In this document: piece by piece, positions 46,527 to 60,783 of the stretch
Numbering within the stretch: the first letter of the stretch is position 1
Layout of the letters: each line of letters opens with the position of its first letter
Assembly: GCA_951640195.1 (NCBI GenBank)
Contig: OX621164.1
Location: 3,639,098-3,703,097 of the forward strand
Length of the DNA: 64,000 bases
Direction of reading: 5' to 3'
Source: Porpolomopsis calyptriformis
Lineage: Eukaryota; Basidiomycota; Agaricomycetes; Agaricales; Hygrophoraceae
Position numbers and translations under genes: made by a program
Notes under the pieces: model-generated
What the model was told of the DNA's origin: nothing
Databases searched by the model: none
Seen by the model: only the letters and a program-made list of their open reading frames with translations

Positions 46527-47184
46527 GATGGATGGTGGGTGGTGGCTTAGGGAGAAAGTGGAGAATTGGGGTCGAGAAAAAATGAGGGGATTTTATAGTG
46601 TGGATGCCACGATTATTGTGGCTTGTGGCAAACGAGCTCTGCCCACGCTCACTGTCGATTGGCTTGGTTTTCTCGCCCCTTAATTCTCAGACCGCGGTAG
46701 GTTCATGTCCTGTCAGCGAACGCTGCATGCGTCATGCAGTTAGTCAGTGCTACACAGCGCTATGTTACCATTCACCTTCGGTCGGCCTGGTTCTTGCCTC
46801 TTAGCTTCACTGCACCACAATGTATCACCACCTTTTAACCAAGTACACTCTGTTCGGAACAGAGCGGTTCGGTTCAGAGGAGTACACTGAAACTCTGTTA
46901 GACTGCTCTCCAACCTTTGCTTCAAACGGAATGCATTTATTTCAGCCAGGCCTCTAAGTGAACGCAAGGGAGAAGGGCAGGTAGAAGAAGGTGGCAGGAT
47001 CAGGATCGAATGGCGCAGTGTTATTCCACAGTTGTCCTCTACTTTTTAGCTCAATCTACAGCTCCATCGACTCAATACGGTATATGCAGTGAAGTATAGC
47101 AGGCGTAGCTGATAAATCTCGACAAACAAACCATACTTGCCCCGATCACTTTAGTGCATCTTGCTAAATCTCTTGATAAAATCC
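46527..47184. other. Intergenic region, copy 2
   Basis: Counterpart of 12902-13559; no gene recognised and no difference noticed. Confidence 0.4.
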
Positions 47185-49191
47185 ATGGAGACTGATTTGC
47201 ATGCTCTCGAAACTAGCTGGTGGCCTGTTGGAAAGGTCCCGCAGGCCACGGTTCCGCTATCCTCACGATGCTATATCAAAAACACCACCCAGGATGGACT
47301 CATGTCAGTCCAAGCGGCCCAACATATTTGTTCTCTCCCGATAAAGTGGAGGCCAATATTCACCGTCATTGACTTGTGCCAGCTTCAGCTGCAATTTCAA
47401 AAAGAGGATGGAGGGAGTCATCTTGGAAAGTTGATGGTATGGTATGACATGCTTAGGACGTATATCATAAAGGAAGCGCAAAGAGAAAAGCCTGCGTCTG
47501 GCAGTCTTTGGATTCCTGATGTCGTTCATCGGTTCTGTGTTCGACTGGAGCTAGGGAAGGCCCACCAGCCCAAAAAACTCAAAGCATTCGAAGCCGAGCT
47601 TAGAAGCCATTATTCTTCCAGACAACACTGGTGGTATGGTAAGATATCGATATTTTCAAGGCTAGGCTTGAGTAATAAATGCTTGTATACCCAGACCTTT
47701 TATCCTGGAAGCAGAGCAAAGAATTCTACTGGCTTCCCCAAGTCCTAAAATCCGTTGATCCTTTCAGTGACCGATCGAATTGCACCACCTGGCTTGACGG
47801 TTTCGAAGCAGACTGCATCTTATTTGGGTTCACCAATCGTTTGGAGGCTGTCGCGATCTCCTCCGTGGAACTTGAGCGTGTACCTGAGCTTGAACTTGGA
47901 CCTGGGTATGAACACGAACACGAATATGAACAAGATGATAACGATCAAGGTGAGGGTGAAGGTGAAGGTGTGTGATCCTGATGTCAATTCGATAGCTTGT
48001 TAAGTACTTATCATTCAATTAATTTCATGAGCTCCAAAAAGGAAGCGAGGACGCCCACGCAAGGACAAGCATGTTGAATTATCTAATGATTTCCCCAAAG
48101 CATGGATTCTGAGGAGTGGAGAGAGGGTTGCATCTTGCCCTATGGATTTCTTTCAGACCCTCCCTGCATTAACGGGGGGTGATGTCCCCAGAAAAAAGGC
48201 CATGAGAAAGGTACCGACTATGTTATTTTTCAATGGCGTCATATTCACCATACACAGAGAATTCAAGCGAATACAAAACCAGAAGCAGAAGCAGGCGTCT
48301 CAGCAAAGTCACTACCTGCTTCTCCTGGCAAGGACTTCCAGGTTTGTTTGTAGTTTTATGTTTGTATTTGAATGATTTGTACAGGTAAGACGCCCTAAGC
48401 AGCCCTCATTGGCAAGGCGTATACCCTCCTCAGCTATACCATCTGTGAATCACCCTCAGCAGGTGGGTCTTATCTTCTTCATACCTAGTCAGAAGCAATG
48501 GCGATTTATCCAAGAATTCGTCCAGAAAAATCGAAATCGAAATCTATCCGAAAGCCTGCTTGTAGGTCTGGATCCAGAAATAGAGGTTGAGAAAAGGAAA
48601 AGGGTATAGTATTTTCCCCATCATGTGCCTCGTGTATGCTTATATGTATGTCTCCTAGGATACGAAGGGGAAGGGGCGCGCTACAGACACCACTCTGGTG
48701 GGTATCAGGCTTGCATTCGAGTCATTCGGAGTACAAGTCCAGATGGATGGTGACGGTAGCCATCCTTTTTCTTCTAGGTCGTGGATGATGGTCACGATAA
48801 GCTAGAACCAGAACCCATCCCACGTTGGGTGAAATTGCTCCTTCAGCCACTCAGCGGTAATGCAGATGACCTCGCAACCCACCTCCTTGATCTATCGGAT
48901 GCAACGAAAGGATACGACAAGAAAGGCATATGGGTCGATTTGTCACACTTTGATGTAGACATGGTATGTCTTTCTGTCGAATATGGGGGTATTGCATCCA
49001 TCCATTTTTCTGACTAGATCAAGAATCTGGTGATGGAGTGGAAAAAGCGACAAGACTTGGCAAATTTCACTATGTTTGAGGACAACGACGAGTTGGTTTT
49101 CATGAAGAGAACGTTCAAAGGCATACACGCCCTCATTGCCAAAGGTGCCATGCACAACTTTCATAAGTATGTTGAGGAAATGATGAAATGA
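47185..49191 (+). CDS. AT-hook protein with HSFGHS-like N-terminus, copy 2
   Basis: Same exon plan as 13560-15566. Compared with copy 1 it has Arg instead of Gln after the FSD segment, Ala instead of Thr in the GNxDD segment of the C-terminal exon, and Met where copy 1 has Thr in the AT-hook exon (ACG to ATG-type change at the equivalent of 14478, depending on frame). The AT-hook core is intact. Confidence 0.65.
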
Positions 49192-49325
49192 AGACAAGGT
49201 TGCGATGCACAAATGAATAGAATGGCTGAATGAACGAATGCTGAACGAATGCTGAATGCTATTACAGCTAATAAAGCTACCCCATCTTCAGACAAAAACC
49301 AGGTGAATAGTACAGTGAGTGTATA

Positions 49326-50444
49326 TTAAGATTCCTTGCGATCGCCAATCCTAAGCTTCCCAGAAACCAGCTCCATGATCATCATATTCCGAAAATCAGC
49401 AACATCAGCCTCTTCCAAAACTGAAGGTATAGCCATACCGTTGACCAGCCACTTGAGATATTGACAGGTATACACCCCGCAATCTGTGGACCCTTTTTGT
49501 TGCGGCACAGACATATCTGTTTCGCAATTCCACCCAGAGAGATTATAATTCACCTCAGTGGTGAGATAATCGCTGACAGCCTTTTTCGACACCTGTCAGC
49601 ATTTAATCAGGAACTCTGTGGCTTGAAAATCTCACTTTAATAATGCCTGCCCGGGTCTTCGCATTTCCGCATGCAGTCATACTATCATAGAACTCCCAGC
49701 GTCGATCCGTGAAGTTCATCCTCAGCAGCAGCCAGTGATTTTGGTTTTGGTTTACGGGGATATAAAGGGACTTCAAGGTTTCCAACGTCTCGTTGATGGA
49801 GGACAAAGCAGCTGCATACCATCCACGTTTGACCTTTTGGCCATTCTTGGTAACCTGTCAGATCGATGGAAGGAAGGAAACGTTTGGGAAAAGGGCTTAC
49901 CAACTCTGCAGAGAGCAACCTTGTTGCGCCACCATAATCCTTGTGGTCTAGGTTTGATACCTGAGGCCAGAAATATGTCGATATCAGTTTTACTTCTTTA
50001 TCCTTATTCTGAGCCCGACAGAGATCGATGTATGAGCCTAGGATAGAGTCATCCAATTCGGCGCCTGGGTTAAGCTTTTGTAGAGCTTTGTGGTCAACGA
50101 GGGAGGTGGAGCGTGGGCATACCAAGGATGGGTCTGCAAGCAGACGTATCCAAGGCATCGTGGAACGCTCTTCCTTGGAGAAAAAGGCATAGATCGGGGT
50201 GTCGACAAATTTCAATGGTTTGTTTGCCTCTTTTACACCAAATAGTTAGTCTTCAACAAGCAGAGAAAACGCAATGTCTTACCAGCTGCAATAGTACTGC
50301 TTGGGCATGCTCGCAAAAACACATGGAATTGCCAGGCGTAAAGTCTTGTCTTTTTCTCTGGGAAGCCTAGGTGGTCTTTTGAAATTTCTAGCCACCTGGG
50401 CAGATAAAGCTGGACACTGGGGGTTTTTAAAGCCCTTTCCCACT
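49326..50444 (-). pseudogene. Ulp1 fusion gene, copy 2, promoter and exon 1 deleted
   Basis: Exons 2-5 (50444-50283, 50229-49901, 49854-49636, 49592-49326) remain with the catalytic His, Asp, Gln and Cys codons, but exon 1, its promoter and the donor side of intron 1 are gone. The breakpoint at 50456 falls inside intron 1, 12 bases beyond the acceptor. Unless a new start is used, no full protein can be made. One missense CpG difference from copy 1 (Arg versus His in the EExSTM segment) lies in exon 3. Confidence 0.85.
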
Positions 50445-50454
50445 CTGCGTGTCA

Positions 50455-50456
50455 AT
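50455..50456. other. Deletion junction with 2-base microhomology (AT)
   Basis: Left of here copy 2 follows 16831 (GTGTCAAT) and right of here it follows 25403 (CAGGGACCC). The shared AT occurs at both copy 1 breakpoints (16830-16831 and 25401-25402), giving a net loss of 8571 bases. No transposon end or target duplication is present. Confidence 0.9.
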
Positions 50457-50693
50457 CAGGGACCCATTATCAACAAAATGACCAAAATGCTGGCACAAAA
50501 TTAATTCAAAATTCTTTGGGGGATCGTTAGGGCATCCCAATACAATCAGTTTAAGCCATAAATTAAAAAAATCGGCGGTCCCATTCTTGAGATATATGTA
50601 AAACACTCCATTTATACCATTATGCAGCCCAGCTATTGTATTGCACTCTATAAATCACAATTTCATGTCCATTCAATAGGCACAGTGAACTAA

Positions 50694-52694
50694 TGGTGGG
50701 CCCACAGAAAATTCCGATTTTTAGAGCATTTGGTATGTCGTGGTGGAAGATAGTAAGGTTTTAGGAGGAGGCATAAGTATAAGTAGCTATAGACTGCTCT
50801 AAAAATCAGGGTTTCATATTCAATCGATAGCCCCAGTGTCATAGAGGTGGGGAATACAAAAATCCCGATTTATGGACCATTTGGGGTACCGCAATCAGTG
50901 ATATAAGGGGTATGGGGGGGTATATCTCCAACTTATCACAGAGCTCTTTAAAAATCAGGATTTTATGTTCAATCGATAGCACTAGTGTCACAGATACTGG
51001 GAATACAAAAATCCTGATTTATAGACCATTTGGGGTACCGCAATAAGCTATATAAGGGGTATGGGGGGGTATATCTCCAACTTATCACAGAGCTCTTTAA
51101 AAATCAGGATTTCATGTTCAATCGATAGCAGTAGTGTCATAGAGGCTCGGAATAACAAAATCCTGATGTATAGGCAGAATAAGGTACCGCAATAAGCTAT
51201 ATAAGGGGTATGGGGGGGTATATCTCCAACTTATTACAGAGGTCTTTAAAAACCTGGGTTTTATATTCAATCAATAGCCCCAGTGTCATAGAGGTGGGGA
51301 ATACAAAAATCCTAAGTTATAGACCATTTGGGGTACCGCAATCAGTTATATAAGGGGTATGGGGGGGTATATCTCCAACTTATTACAGACATCTTTAAAC
51401 ATCATAATTTCATGTTCAATCAATAGCACTAGTGTCATAGATGCTCGGAATAACAATATATGGGTAGAATAAGGCACTCCAATAAGGTATATAAAGGGTA
51501 TGAGGGAGTATATCTCCAACTTATCACAGACCTCTTTAAACATCACAATTTCATGTTCAATCAATAGCACCAGTGTTATAGATGCTCGGAATAACAATAT
51601 ATGGTCAGAATGAGGTACTGCAATAAGCTATATAAGGGGTATGGGGGAGTATATCTCCAACTTATCACAGACCTCTTTAAACATCACAATTTCATGTTCA
51701 ATCAATAGCACCAGTGTTACAGATGCTCGGAATGACAATATATGGACAGAATGAGGCACTGCAATAAGCTATATAAGGGGTATAGGGGGGTATATCTCTA
51801 ACTTATCACAGAGCTCTCTGAGCATCAGGATTTCATGTTCAATCAATAGCACCTGTGTTACAAACATTGGGAATAGTCCAATCATCATGTGTAGATAGAC
51901 TGGGGTGCCGCAAGAAGTATACAGGAGGTAGGGGGGGGTATACCTTCAAGTTATCACAGAGCTCTCTGAGCATCAGGATTTCATGTTCAATCAATAGCAT
52001 TAGTGTTATAAACATTGGGAATAGTCTAATCCTCGTGTATGGATTGACTAGGGTGCCGCAATAAGTATATAAGATATCATGGGGTGGTATACCTTTAACT
52101 TATCAGAGAGCTCTCTAAGCATCGGGATTTTATGTTAAATCAACAGCATTAGTGTTACAAAGGTCAGGAGTAGTCTAATCCTCATGTGTGGAATGATTGG
52201 GGTATAGTATGTAAGAAGTATCGGATGATATACCTTCAACTTATCACAGAGCTCTCCGAGTATCAGGATTTTATGTTCAATCAATAGCATGAGTATTACA
52301 AAGGTTAGGAATAGTTCAATCATCATGTGTGGATTAACTAGGGTGCCGCAATAAGTATACAACAGGTATGGGAGGGTATACCTTCAACTTATCAGAGAGC
52401 CCTCTAAGCATCAGGATTTTATGTTCAATCAATAGCATTGGTGCTACAAACATCAGGAGTAGTCCAATCCTCATGTGTGGAATAATTGGGGTACCGTAAT
52501 TAGCATGCAAGAGGTATCAGAGGTTATACCTTCAACTTCTCACCGAGCTCTCTAACCATCAGCATGTTATGTTCAATCAATAGCATTAGTGTGATAACAT
52601 CCCAGAATAACCACATCCCCATGGGCAGACTGATTGGGGTACCACAATGAGCAGTGTAACACATATAGGTAGAATAGACCTGTGAATATATAAT
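50694..52694. repeat. Satellite, copy 2
   Basis: Counterpart of 25640-27640 with the same unit order and number. I saw one CpG transition in its first degenerate unit and no unit gain or loss, so the satellite has not expanded since the array duplicated. Confidence 0.88.
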
Positions 52695-52709
52695 CTTCAA
52701 ATCGATACA

Positions 52710-55700
52710 TTAGCTACTAGATTGCTCTGATCCTGGCTCATCTGTGTACTCTAATGAATCGGAATCGGAATCAGACTCTAAATCTGCCCGTTCCCTAGCA
52801 GCCTTGACTCTTGACTGAGATCTACCTACTATATGTCTTCCTGAACCTGAATCTTCTCTCTCCGCATCTTTCCTAGCAGCGTTCATTCTTGACCGAGTTA
52901 TCCGCACACCACTCACCCCCTTTCTTCCCTCGTCTTTCTGGGCAGCCTTGGCCTTTGAGCGAGTAACCCTAACCTGTTGCTCTTTCCCGCTCTCTGAACC
53001 TGAAGGATTGTTGTCTGCTTTCTGTCTCACAGGAGGCTTTCGTTTTTGGTAGATTTTGGCAGACTTTCGGCTCCGAATAGGTGGTTTTATCGATCTCCCC
53101 AAGGTTTCATCTAGTCGTCTCTGAAGTATATTCTTTGAAGCATGAGGCCTTTTTAGGACCTGAGTTCGTGGACGCGCAGCCACCTCTTTCCCAATTTCTT
53201 CAATCCGATAGAACTTTGAATTCGAAATAAAGTTGATCTTGCCTGATTTCATCCCCCATATGACTTGTTTCCCCTTTTTATTCGATAGGCCACCTACAGG
53301 AAGGCATTGTAACTGGCCAAATATATTGTCCAATTCACGGCAGAGCTGATCACCTTCATCCATATCCCAATCCACAAGATATTGGTGGTAAGTGGAGATA
53401 TATCCTCCAGGCTGGGTGTATGGTTTCCAGACTGAATTCTCTGGGATCTGGATAGTTTGTTCAGGGAAGAAGGTTGCCCGACGTGCTGAAAATGATAGAT
53501 CATGGGAGTGACTCAAAGGAAGCTTTCCTTTAAGGCCACAGCTCGAAGGAAGGAATCGGCAATGGTCAATGCCTATGATATGCTGAATCGCAGGTACCGT
53601 CCAAGTCTCCATTGCTTCCTGAACTGTGGTTGGCTTGGGTAAAACACCTGCTGATGCAAACTGCTCTGCCAGACTTAGCCACAGCTGATGCGTGAACTCA
53701 ACAAACAACAGCTTTGTGTAAAGCAGTTCAGGAGCTTCCCAGTCATCATCCAACCTCCATTCCCTAAGGAAAATCTCTGGCTCGGTTTCCAACAGTTTCT
53801 GAATTCTTGACCAAGATGGATCAGGACCCCAAGGGCACGCATCTTGCTGATACATTTGAATAAGGTGATATGGCTGGTTGGCTTGAGTTGCCTGTGGCTT
53901 CTTCAAGGACTGTCCATACGCTTGGATAACCTCAGCTGGATCCTCCTCCGGTAGTTCTCTTAGAGATAGCACTCCTTTCTTCAACTTGAGGTCGTGAAGA
54001 AAGAACATTCCGAACCTCCACATTATCGAACTGAAACGAAGGTCTCGCAACACATCATTCAAGAATGTGTGCTTTATCCTTGGCGTGACCATGGTGTGCT
54101 TAATCAGGTGGATGATAAGCGTAGCCATCATCCCATAGTTGCTTGGTCGATTTCGTGAAAGGTGTAGTTGGACGTTTTGAAACTCTGCTAGCCTTCTTGC
54201 CAACAACTTGAAAAAGAGGCTCGACTTGATCCAAATGATAGGGTCAGACGACATATAGTCTTGTGCCTGGCAATCATTAGACATTTCTAGTTTGCAGTTA
54301 TTTCGCTGCTTACCTTTTCAGATGCTACATCAAGAAGCTTTATAATGGCTAACCCACTCCCTCTAACTTCTTCTCTAACGCCGAATGACTGGATTTGAGA
54401 AGATTGAAACAGCTTTTTCCAGTGATCACAGCTAGTCATGAATCGGTCATTTGTCTTGACTGCATCACAGTCATCACATAGGTAGTTCGTTTGGCCAGGA
54501 AGTCGCACCACCTCAAAGCAAAGGTTGTAGCTGGATCGGAAGCAAAGGTGTACAAGCCGACTTTTCTTCAACTTGGTTTCAGCCTGTCTCCCTCCATAAG
54601 CTCCAAACATGGCAGTATAATGGGTCATTCCTTTTTTCATCCCCATAAGGTCGTACGAGTCGTCAATCCTATCTAACCTCCACAGCCCTACCAATGGCTC
54701 CTGATCCTCCCTAGAAGGAGGATGGTATGAAATCCCAAGATCAAGCAAGAGTTCTCCATGCGATCGGTCCTTCATATAATCCCAGTCCATGTTAGGAATC
54801 ATCGAACAGAGTGCCTGATATATATTCTCGGTTGGGTGGTGCTGCTTAGAGAGCAGTTTGATACCTCGAGCATCTACAACAAAGAAAAAGGACCCGAATC
54901 GGCCTAGGAGATCGGGCTGGTTATTTATGATGTCGCAGAGAGTGGTTCGCATGGAAGAAAATGCTTCAGGTGTGAGGGGAATGGTCTTGGTCGTACGTCT
55001 TGTCCCTATTTTCCATTGGAGATTACTGACGCTTGTAGGAAGATACTCCATAATTCCGGTGTAGTTGGCTAAAACCACTGGCAGAGCAGGCATGATCACT
55101 TGTGAGAACCACAACTCCTGTACCTCCCTTGGCATCAGAGTAGTCATTCTATGCGTTCCTGGGTCTTTCCTAATCATACGAGGGAAGAAGACGTAGGTGT
55201 TAAATTGGCCTGATCCTTGACCCATCTGCCCGAAATGGGTATGTGGCAAGGCACTAAGTGGATACCTTTTAGACCTCTGCCTAGGATTTCGAGTGGTAGG
55301 TGGTTGTAGAACCTGGACATAGACATGATTGTTGATAGAGAATGGAGGTTTGTCGTCTAACAGTGGAAGAAGGTGAATATTGATTGGACCAATGAACTGT
55401 GGTTTATGCGTGACCCATATGACGCTGTCGATATCCACCGACACTGACACTTCTTCATCGTCCAGGTTTACTCTATCCTTCTCCAAGTCGAAGTAGATGA
55501 ATTTGTTGTTGCGTGCTTTACCTTTTACAAACACACCCTGGCTCTCTGATGTCCCTTCCACCCCTCCCGCCTCATCCAACATATCCTGAGCACCCATCAC
55601 AGTCACATCTGGGTTGTCCATAGCTGGTAGGGAATTCAGCACCTCAGAAGAATGAGAAGATAACGAGGATGGGTATGCAACTGGAGATGATGGTAAACAT

Positions 55701-58065
55701 CCACTTGCTTGATCACTTGAATCCCAGTGTGGAAGAAGGTGGTCATTGAGGAGAACCGGTTCCTGGTTATTGAACATAGAGAAAAAATCGGCCTGCAACC
55801 TATAGCCTCTATCCCTCCAGATACTCCAGTGCTTGCCCAATACAAGCATTCCATTGGTGTCAAAGGTCCACGTGTTTGGAATGATATCAGCTTGATCCTC
55901 GGAGCAAACCAACATAGCTGATTCGTAGTCATCAAAAGGCTGCTCATCAACGCTTGTTGCTAATGCTTCTTCACCCCCATTCCCATTTAGCTCAACCTCT
56001 GGAAGTTGGATTTCAGGTAGAGACCTTCTGGAAGGCTGAGGTGGTAGGTTGATTACAATGGAATCATCATCGTTGTCATCATTGTCATTGTCATTGTCAT
56101 TGTTGTCGTCATTGCTGGCATTGCCATCCTTGTCGTGACTATCCAGAAGATGGCCTAGTTGATTAATATAGGTAGCCTCTTTAGATTGATTATCACAGGT
56201 AATCGGAATGAGATAATACTCACACTTCATACGAGCAGTTGCAAGCGCAAGTGCTATTACCTCGAAACGCTTGAATTTTAAAAGCCCAGCCTTCATATCA
56301 TTCACAACCTCAGAATTGGGTTCCATGGAATACCGAAGCAGGGTCTGAGTCTTGTTCCAGAAGTCATATGATTTTTGTACAGTTTGAAGCGCAGTGAGAA
56401 ATATTCTCTCTCGCATCGCATGAACACATTGCAATTTGGGTGCAAGTGGGTGTTGGTTAATGTCTGTGGAATACATCCAACCATTATCAAAGATTTCTTG
56501 GCAAAGCGATGCCATCCAGGAACCAGTGTCGGCCTCACTCTGTTGAAATATGTATATGAATATGCTTCTTCTGTATAGAAACGAGATTTTCACCGTATTC
56601 CAATTCGGTTCAATTACTTGGGGACCTCGCTCATCCAACTCACTACCCAGGATCCACCCAAACACATTAGCAATAGCCCTCCAATAGTAGTTGCCATTCC
56701 ACTCCGTCCAATCTGAGTACATATTGGTTTCGAGTGGAGCTCCATGGCTAAAAACAAGAACCTTCTCCTGCTGGTAATCAAATAAAGCTAGCCTTTGGGT
56801 TGCAGAAGATTGCCATGATAGTGGAGGGAAAAATAACACAGGCTTTTTCGGGATAGCAACGTGAGGTGGAAGAAGGAGAGTTTTATGGATTTCGGTAGAC
56901 AGGATGTCTTCTTCTTCTCTTATTACCCTGCTCACCGTTTCCGAGTCTAGATAGTAGGAATATCTCTGAGATGGCATCTGGGGTTGAATGGACATATACC
57001 ATGATTTCAAAAGGTAAATTTCTATGACCGCGTGATCCAGGTGGTTTCCAGGCTTAGCAGATCCCAATGATTGACAAGCTGAAGCCCATATCCTTGGATC
57101 TGCTAGCTTCGTGTCTAATATCCTTAATGAGTCTAATCACCACCAATAATATAAGAACATACCTATAAAAAGCTCTTGCTCAGATCGTGGTAGATTCAAT
57201 CGAATGGCATTTTTTGCTAGTAAATGAGAATGAGCGCTGTCACTTTCACTGGATCCAATGAAATCTGATCCGTTATTGCTAGCTGGCGACAATGATCGGC
57301 TTGTTGAGCTTCTAAAAGTTTAGTATTTAACCTAACATTTCGAATGATAGATTTATTCACCGGTGTCTGGTTTCAAATCGCGAGTTGTTCCTTCTAATAT
57401 CCACCGAAGGCTCTGAAGGAGAGCTATAATCACTAAACCTAACCAGTATTAATACGCAAGTATCTTATGATTTCTCTTAAAATACATACCATGCTTTCGC
57501 CACCTGGAAAATAAATAAATGTAAGTTATTATTGTCATAGGTTAATTGAGACATACAGCGTCATTATCCTTTCTACTTATTGCGTTTTGGACCCTTGAAG
57601 GACCTGGCTGGGGACCTAAGGGAGCCAATGGAGGTATCGATATATATTGCTGATCCGAATTCTGGATGTTAAGATGATTTAGGCTAATTAACGTTGTCTG
57701 TAATAATGTGAGCACTTTAACCTTGAAAACAGATATACACTTACTGAGTATACTGGCTTTTTGTTGATTAATATATGTTTTTTGGAAGGCATATGTTTTT
57801 CTCCTAGCATCGGTATTGGCATTGGCATCTTCTCTGCACAAGGCATATTCAGGATATTACGTATATCACTATCATCTGAACCACTAGAAGTCGAATCCCC
57901 TTCCTGGTTTATTATGGTTTTATTAGCCTCGTAATGATTTAATTGTGTGAATCGAATTAGATACATAACTACTAGGGATAGGCTTACCTTGGCTAGTGAG
58001 GACATAGCTATGATCCTATCTATATCACTGTCATAATCTGCACCTTCATTTGCCTGGTTTGCCAT
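52710..58065 (-). CDS. Very large protein of unknown function, copy 2
   Basis: Same exon plan as 27656-33011. Differences include Glu for Lys in a CSxDQ segment and several silent CpG transitions. The satellite lies directly downstream. Confidence 0.65.
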
Positions 58066-58194
58066 ATTGGAGGTTAAGATCGAGAGCTATGTTTGTGCAA
58101 TAGTCGAGACAAAGTGTATCTACATTCACGTGACATATATATAGCTGTGGGAATATAATACGAATAATCAACATTGGTCCGTAGATTTATTATT
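58066..58194. promoter_or_regulatory. Bidirectional promoter, second visible copy
   Basis: Same sequence as 33012-33140; TCACGTGA at 58126-58133 and TATA-like run after it. Confidence 0.55.
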
Positions 58195-59560
58195 ATGGCA
58201 CCTACAACCGAGGAAAAACAATGGAAATCTGCAAAAGTCGTAGAATACCTCGAGGTTCCTAATCCAAATGATGGTGAGATATCACCTATGCCTTGTTCTA
58301 TTTGTTCCGAATCAAAACTTTATAGGCTCTCCTTGCAAATTCGTTAAGAATGACTTGTAAGTGTTTATCGATAATGCTTGAATAGTAGTCATTTGATTAT
58401 TTCCCTCAAACACAGCTGCCTCATCCGTCACCTTGGCCTCCATGCAAAGGAAGAAAATAATATTATAATGGACGACTACTGGAAAGGTTTGATCCTACAA
58501 ATAAGAAAAACTACTAAGGTGATACACCTGCTCAAGCTACCCTACCCAATGTTGACAATGTGCTTTAGAACAAGTATCTTGCTAAGGTTTCATGGATGTA
58601 TACAGCCAAGCAGTTGTTGGAGAGAAGTGATGTTAAGGCTGATACTAAAAGGTTGCATCTCAAAACCTACTCCTTCTCCTGTCACTCTATGTTCTTCTTA
58701 CTCTTGACAGGTATATAAACACATTTGGAAAGCAAGAGCTGTGTGGCTCTGATTCTACAGATATCATTGATGCGCAAGCCTTGGAAGGTGAGGGTTATTA
58801 TATCGAGAAGCAGATATAAAAGAATGAACTGAACTGAACTGAAAATTAAACTGTAGATACAATCGACATTGTTATTATTAAAAATCAGATTGAAGATCAA
58901 CCTCCAGTAACCGCGTATTACATGCGGTAAGCTTGACGATAATACCAACCCATCTATTATACTAAAATTTCTATTAGATACTTCTGGGATGGGCATAGGC
59001 AGGCATTGAAGGTGCATTCATTGAACTAAACATATACCCTGTAGTAATCTATTGGGTGGTAGGGCGAGCCAGAAATATGTGGCGCAACTCACTGTTATTC
59101 ACTTTGGTCCCCCGATACAGAGGAACAACGCTACTGCTGGTCCTGCAAAAGATGGTCCCATCTTACTTGCCTAGGAACCCCTGCCAACATTACCCAGCAG
59201 CAGTATCTTAACAATCTCTATGCTATAGAGAAGTTTGCCGACACCCCAAAAATTATACTTCAAGTTGCTTTCCAACCCACAGCTAGGGGAGGTCTCACTT
59301 ATTTTACAGCCGGAAATATTAGGATCGTGAACAAGGCTAGAAAGTTGCTTTCTTCACAGGAACGCAGTGTCGTCCAAGCCTCTGGATGGATAGCTGCTCA
59401 CCTCATTGAGGAGTCTCGGTTAAATATGATAGACACTGACTGGGAAAACTGGCTTGAGGCAGAATTCGGCATAGATAACACAGACTCTTATGAGCCATTA
59501 GTCGTTACAGACCAAACATACTATACTTGCCCTCGGTGTAGCTCAGATTTGCTTATTTGA
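58195..59560 (+). CDS. BAH-PHD chromatin reader, copy 3 (complete)
   Basis: Same eight exons and 324 residues as 33141-34506, with no coding change noticed. It bridges the arbitrary boundary between units 2 and 3. Confidence 0.83.
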
Positions 59561-59632
59561 TACCTTACCATTCTTCTAGCTTATCTAATACCTACTATCC
59601 TTCACCGTGTTACTGCTAAAAACTCAGCTATT

Positions 59633-60783
59633 ATGTTCCCCTCCACTATAAAACAAAGTGCAACAGATCTAATGGATGGAATACTGAAAGCAAAGAGAAT
59701 CGTCGTGCTCTGTGGTAAATCGACCCATCATCATGTTTCATTCAAATACTTACCTACTCTCTAGGAGCAGGAATATCCGTGGCTGCAGGTATTCCATGTT
59801 TTAGAGGACCAGACGGCTTATATACTGGCAACGCACTATCTGGATTTACCGGAGTCAACCTGACTGATCTGCTTACTAGCTCATCCCTCGTAGTGAGAAA
59901 TATATGTTCAAGTGAGGATTAGTTGACCAAGTTAATGTTCTAGACCCAAAAGCAACAATCACTGCATTGTCAGCTCATTGCCACCCTTGCTGAGAAAGCG
60001 GCGATCGCACAACCCACTGCCTTCCACCATTTCCTTCGTGCTCTAGACCTCCAAGGAGTGTTACTCCGTGTTTACACTCAAAATATCGATGGTTTGGAGC
60101 TCAAGGCTGGGTTACATATGTCCTCAGAAATTCACCCCAGTGATGGACCAGCCCGATGCATTCCATTGCATGGATCCCTAGAGGAACTACGATGCCCTGG
60201 CTGCTCCTCCATTTTTATCCTCGAACCATACTACCCCTCTTTGAAAGAGGGCCAACTACCAGAATGCACTGAATGTCAAATCAATATGGAAAAGAGGGTA
60301 GAGCAGGGCAAACGCAGAACGACTGTGCCTCGACTCCGACCCAATATCATTCTTTACGGAGAACCACATCCTCGAGGAGAAGAAATAGCAAACGTGCAGC
60401 AAAATGATCTTGGGTTAACTACCACCCCCAGTCGCCAACTAGATCTTCTCCTTGTGGTTGGCACTAGCTTGAAAGTGAAGGGTACTACTGACTTTATCAA
60501 GCAGTCCGCTAGAATCTTAGCAAAAAATTCCCCCAAATCCAGTTTACAAGCATCGCCTCAAGTTATATATCTCAATAATACCTTTACAAACACAGCTACG
60601 TGGGCTGGTATATTCGACGCTTGGATAGACATGGACTGTGAAGAGTTTGCACGGTTGGCATTGAAAAGGATGGAGGAGATGATTGCGTCAGGTGAAATGC
60701 TCGAAAGCAACCACACTCAGGTTCAGGTTCTCTATGGAGACAGAAAGCTTAACTACAGACCATCATGGAGGTTATGGTCTTGA
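59633..60783 (+). CDS. Sirtuin (NAD-dependent deacetylase), copy 3, intact
   Basis: Exons 59633-59714, 59765-59892 and 59944-60783 total 1050 bases, 349 residues in frame. Codon 141 is CGA (60154-60156), so translation continues through His146 and the two zinc Cys pairs. NAD motifs GAGIS and TQNID, catalytic LHG and a VVGTS segment are present, which fits a class I Sir2 enzyme of the Hst3/Hst4 type removing acyl groups from histones or other proteins. It is the only sirtuin copy in the window able to make an active enzyme. Confidence 0.86.

Larger units (their letters stand above)
33623..58676. repeat. Tandem array unit 2 (25,054 bases, deleted form)
   Basis: Corresponds to unit 1 with offsets of 33622 (before the A-run at 7005), 33625 (to 16831) and 25054 (from 25403). 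It lacks the 8571 bases 16832-25402 of unit 1 and has three extra A in one homopolymer. Otherwise it differs from unit 1 by about 33 substitutions, mostly CpG transitions. Confidence 0.96.
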
